In this document: piece by piece, positions 6,983 through 8,218 of the stretch | Numbering within the stretch: position 1 is the stretch's first letter | Layout: the number at the start of each line of letters is the position of its first letter | NCBI GenBank assembly: GCA_021844725.1 | Contig: JAKBSX010000095.1 | Span: 1 to 8,218, forward strand | Direction of reading: 5' to 3' | From: Actinomycetes bacterium | Lineage (GTDB): Bacteria; Actinomycetota; Acidimicrobiia; Acidimicrobiales; Acidimicrobiaceae | DNA: 8,218 bases | Translations under genes and position numbers: made by a program | Notes under the pieces: model-generated | What the model saw: the letters and a program-made list of their open reading frames with translations, nothing else | The model's database searches: none | Told to the model about the DNA's origin: nothing

Positions 6983-7333
6983 CTTGAGGATCGGCAAATT
7001 ACTTTTGCCGAATGGCGCACTTCTCCAGTTTGCTTCCATCTTGTATGCGACGAAGCCGAGGATTACGTAAGCGGACCTTTCACTGGCCAGTATTTCCATA
7101 GGGCGGGTTCGTCGCTTGAACACTTTGTTGACGCGCTCGACGATGTTCGTGGTTCGTAAACTTACCCACTCCTCTTCCGGAAAATCGTAAAACGTAAGGC
7201 ATGATTGAATGCTGCGCTTGAGCGAAGCAACTCCGCTGGGAATGATGCCATCATACTTCTTAACAAACACCTCGTATCTCTCAGTTGCCGTTTTTCTATC
7301 AGTGGCGTAGAAGATGTCGCGGAGCGAGTCTGT
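6962..7333 (-). pseudogene. IS256-family transposase, C-terminal remnant
   Basis: About 122 residues match the C-terminal end of IS256-type (MULE-like DDE) transposases, whose full length is near 400. Visible are DSLRDIFYATDRKTATERYEVF, written here as two parts (DSLRDIFYATD and RKTATERYEVF), then SLKRSIQSCLTFYDFPEEEW, LRTTNIVERVNKVFKRRTRP and FVAYKMEANWRSAPFGK. The Glu in NIVERVN is expected to be the third catalytic acid; the two upstream Asp residues are missing because the gene is cut at about 7333. The frame stays open upstream to 7525, but that part is low-complexity, Pro/Leu/Arg-rich translation of repeat DNA and not transposase. The break coincides with the first copy of the 38-bp direct repeat (7331-7368). 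The element is dead and shows that mobile DNA once entered this junction next to the glycan operon. Confidence 0.85.
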
Positions 7334-7368
7334 CGAGGGCCACGTTATTCCCCATGGCAGGGCCAAAT
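7331..7368. repeat. 38-bp direct repeat, copy 1
   Basis: This stretch, with core CCACGTTATTCCCCATGG, recurs at 7682-7719 with one mismatch (A at 7336 versus G at 7687). The copy sits exactly where the transposase sequence stops making sense. ATTCCCCA occurs a second time just downstream (7371-7378). Confidence 0.85.
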
Positions 7369-7424
7369 TCATTCCCCACCTCCTTGGACCGGACAAGGGG
7401 AGTGCGAAAGTTGGAAATTGAAGA

Positions 7425-7439
7425 CCCCGTAAAGCGGGG
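7425..7439. repeat. GC-rich stem-loop CCCCG/CGGGG
   Basis: CCCCGTAAAGCGGGG forms a 5-bp GC stem with a 5-base loop. It is not followed by a T-run on either strand, so it is more likely part of an interspersed repeat than a terminator. Confidence 0.45.
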
Positions 7440-7620
7440 CTGGCAAGGGAAGAAGGTTGAAGCCCTGAGTGTTGGACTGACAGACTTATGCCGTACCTTC
7501 TATGAGCTGATCTCCCATGAGGCATGAGCTATCCTGACTCCGAATCCCGCAATGAATATATGGCTGGAAGTTATGCTTCTGTTTGGAGCTGATACGTGCA
7601 GGAATCAATAACCGGCCCGG

Positions 7621-7654
7621 GTATGGATTCTTCACTTCGTTCAGAATGACATAC
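7621..7654. repeat. Interspersed 'NEVKNP' repeat with imperfect hairpin
   Basis: Arms GTATG-G-ATTCT (7621-7631) and AGAAT-GA-CATAC (7643-7654) pair as 10 bp with a small internal bulge. The loop side contains TTCACTTCGTTC. The minus strand translates to VILNEVKNPYPG, a peptide often seen as a false protein in environmental bacterial genomes because this GTCATTCTGAACGAAG-type repeat is widespread. I base that on recollection, not a search. Confidence 0.65.
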
Positions 7655-7681
7655 TGAGAGTGTGGAGGCATTCTGTCGGTG

Positions 7682-7719
7682 TGTCGGGGGCCACGTTATT
7701 CCCCATGGCAGGGCCAAAT
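7682..7719. repeat. 38-bp direct repeat, copy 2
   Basis: Second copy of 7331-7368, 37 of 38 positions identical, offset 351 bp. It ends 9 bases before the proposed -35 box of the next transcription unit. It is too long for an ordinary transposition target duplication, so it is more likely a repeat family member or the result of recombination or duplication. Confidence 0.85.
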
Positions 7720-7728
7720 CATCATTAT

Positions 7729-7757
7729 TTGACAATTCGATTGGGAACCTCTATATT
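7729..7757 (+). promoter_or_regulatory. Sigma-70-type promoter TTGACA-N17-TATATT
   Basis: A perfect -35 box TTGACA (7729-7734) is followed after exactly 17 bases by TATATT (7752-7757), one base off the -10 consensus. Transcription should start near 7764, leaving a leader of only about 16 bases before the ATG at 7781. In Bacteroidota the equivalent reading would be TTTG at -33 and TATATTTT near TAnnTTTG at -7, which also roughly fits. Confidence 0.6.
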
Positions 7758-7780
7758 TTTTTTGTTGATTGCCGCTGAAA

Positions 7781-8017
7781 ATGGATTTCGATATCCTTGA
7801 GCCCGTACACGATCTTCAGAAGATTGCCGCCGGGAATGCTATCCGGGAAATCGTCAGGTTACGGCGCAAGTATGGCCAGGGACGTTGGAGAAAGATGAAA
7901 GGTTTCGCGCATGTACGTCTGAAGGACGGAACGGTACACCTTGCGGAGCTGCACTGGTATGAAGCACACGGGATAGGCAGGAGAGAGTTCAAGATAAGAT
8001 TTCCATTGCTCGATTGA
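7781..8017 (+). CDS. Small conserved protein of unknown function (basic, ends in AELHWYEAHGIGRREFKI block)
   Basis: 78 residues counted from the ATG at 7781; a TTG at 7769 would add MPLK but lies almost at the predicted transcription start, so the ATG is preferred. An N-terminal helix-like part (DLQKIAAGNAIREIVRLRRK) carries many Arg/Lys, followed by YGQGRWRKMKGFAHVRLKDG and a highly patterned C-terminus, AELHWYEAHGIGRREFKIRF. I recall similar small proteins of unknown function with this HWYEAHGIGR(R/K) block in many bacteria, but know no biochemical role. There is no signal peptide or membrane segment, so it should be cytoplasmic. No Shine-Dalgarno sequence is visible. The next gene starts 3 bp after its stop, so they form a two-gene unit behind the promoter at 7729. 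The basic N-terminal half could bind nucleic acid, but that is a guess. Confidence 0.72.
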   Translation: MDFDILEPVHDLQKIAAGNAIREIVRLRRKYGQGRWRKMKGFAHVRLKDGTVHLAELHWYEAHGIGRREFKIRFPLLD

Positions 8018-8020
8018 AGA

Positions 8021-8218
8021 ATGAAGAAGCCGAATCAGAAAAAATCGTATGTAGTATGCACCGACAATAGCGGGTATGATGTGTCGCTGGAGCGTGGTAA
8101 AATATACGAGGTTATCCCTGACGCTGAACACGAACTTCATGGATATTTGCGAATTCTCGACGAGAGCGGAGAGGATTACGTGTTCGACTCAGATCGTTTT
8201 TCTTCGATCAAGATTAGA
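8021..8218 (+). CDS. Small conserved protein of unknown function (VVCTDNSGYDVSLE / DESGEDY type), 3' end outside window
   Basis: Sixty-six codons are open from the ATG at 8021 to the window edge without a stop. The start is 3 bp after the upstream stop, with GAAGA just before it as a weak ribosome binding site. The protein opens MKKPNQKKSYVVCTDNSGYD, continues VSLERGKIYEVIPDAE, then LRILDESGEDYVFDSDRF. I recall a family of roughly 70-residue proteins with the pattern VC(x)2N(x)GY(x)2SLE(x)3KIY ... DESGEDY(x)6F, all of unknown function; judging from it only a few residues are missing here. It is acidic in its C-terminal half, in contrast to its basic neighbour, which would suit two proteins that bind each other, though this is only inferred. 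It appears cytoplasmic. Confidence 0.7.
   Translation, partial: MKKPNQKKSYVVCTDNSGYDVSLERGKIYEVIPDAEHELHGYLRILDESGEDYVFDSDRFSSIKIR

Larger units (their letters stand above)
7369..7681. other. Repeat-rich non-coding segment between the 38-bp direct repeats
   Basis: No supportable gene in these 313 bases on either strand. They hold a short hairpin-prone stretch CCTTG...CAAGG (7382-7398), a CCCCG-TAAAG-CGGGG stem-loop (7425-7439), a partial tandem CATGAGGCATGAG near 7517-7529 and the NEVKNP-type repeat (7621-7654). Open frames here (for instance 7285-7527 plus and 7486-7671 minus) have no start signal and no family resemblance, and look like spurious translations of repeats. Confidence 0.6.

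Noticed and set aside
6959..7159. 66-residue plus-strand frame after the acyltransferase gene
   Set aside because: It is antisense to the transposase C-terminus and is explained by it.
7334..7525. Upstream extension of the transposase frame
   Set aside because: The frame is open but the translated sequence is Pro/Leu/Arg-rich repeat translation with no IS256 similarity, so the remnant is called only up to about 7333.
7486..7671. 61-residue minus-strand frame containing ILNEVKNPYPG
   Set aside because: This is a known kind of false protein from an interspersed repeat, not a gene.
7720..7740. Possible other end of the IS256 element (TTTGACAATT)
   Set aside because: Only TTGACA matches the candidate end at 6957-6982; the flanking bases do not align, and TTGACA is better explained as a -35 box.
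1..8218. CRISPR array, tRNA, rRNA, riboswitch or defence system
   Set aside because: No regularly spaced repeats, tRNA cloverleaf sequence, conserved rRNA stretch or defence-protein motif was seen on either strand.

Overview
The window shows a bacterial cell-surface polysaccharide locus followed by a decayed, repeat-rich stretch with an insertion-sequence remnant, and then two small uncharacterised genes. The organism is probably in the Bacteroidota/Chlorobi group (Ignavibacteria-like). This is a low-confidence call. It rests on moderate GC, a fibronectin-type-III-like lipoprotein inside the glycan locus, an IS256 transposase C-terminus of the 'SLRTTNIVERVNK' type, and interspersed repeats that translate to 'ILNEVKNP' and 'NSQLRILNFEL'. 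No taxonomic marker gene is present.

Layout: (1) 1-1616 holds the 3' end of an asparagine-synthase-type amidotransferase gene, overlapping by 4 bp (ATGA) a family 4 glycosyltransferase gene. These two look more AT-rich than the genes after 2725. (2) 1617-1874 is non-coding, with a small hairpin and a 14-bp perfect palindrome at the start of a putative lipoprotein gene (1875-2651). (3) 2725-6877 is a compact four-gene operon: DegT/DnrJ/EryC1-type sugar aminotransferase, polyprenyl-phosphate glycosyl-1-phosphate transferase, Gfo/Idh/MocA oxidoreductase and hexapeptide-repeat acyltransferase. (4) 6878-7728 carries no intact gene. It has an IS256-family transposase C-terminus on the minus strand (6962 to about 7333), cut off at one copy of a 38-bp direct repeat whose second copy lies 351 bp further on, with small hairpins and an 'NEVKNP' repeat between them. 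(5) 7729-8218 has a near-consensus sigma-70-type promoter and two tightly spaced small genes of unknown function, the second cut by the window edge.

How the genes may work together: oxidoreductase, aminotransferase and N-acyltransferase together are the enzyme set for making a 3-acylamino-3-deoxy sugar nucleotide (oxidise C3, transaminate, acylate). The glycosylphosphotransferase would place the first sugar phosphate on undecaprenyl phosphate at the inner membrane, and the GT4 enzyme would extend the chain. The amidotransferase could amidate a uronic acid carboxylate, as WbpS-type enzymes do. The identity of the sugar is an inference.

I found no tRNA, rRNA, CRISPR array or defence system, and no clear new multi-gene system. 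The points most worth a second look are an in-frame AT-rich repeat insertion inside the aminotransferase gene, the 38-bp repeat at the broken end of the transposase, and the small-gene pair behind a strong promoter.
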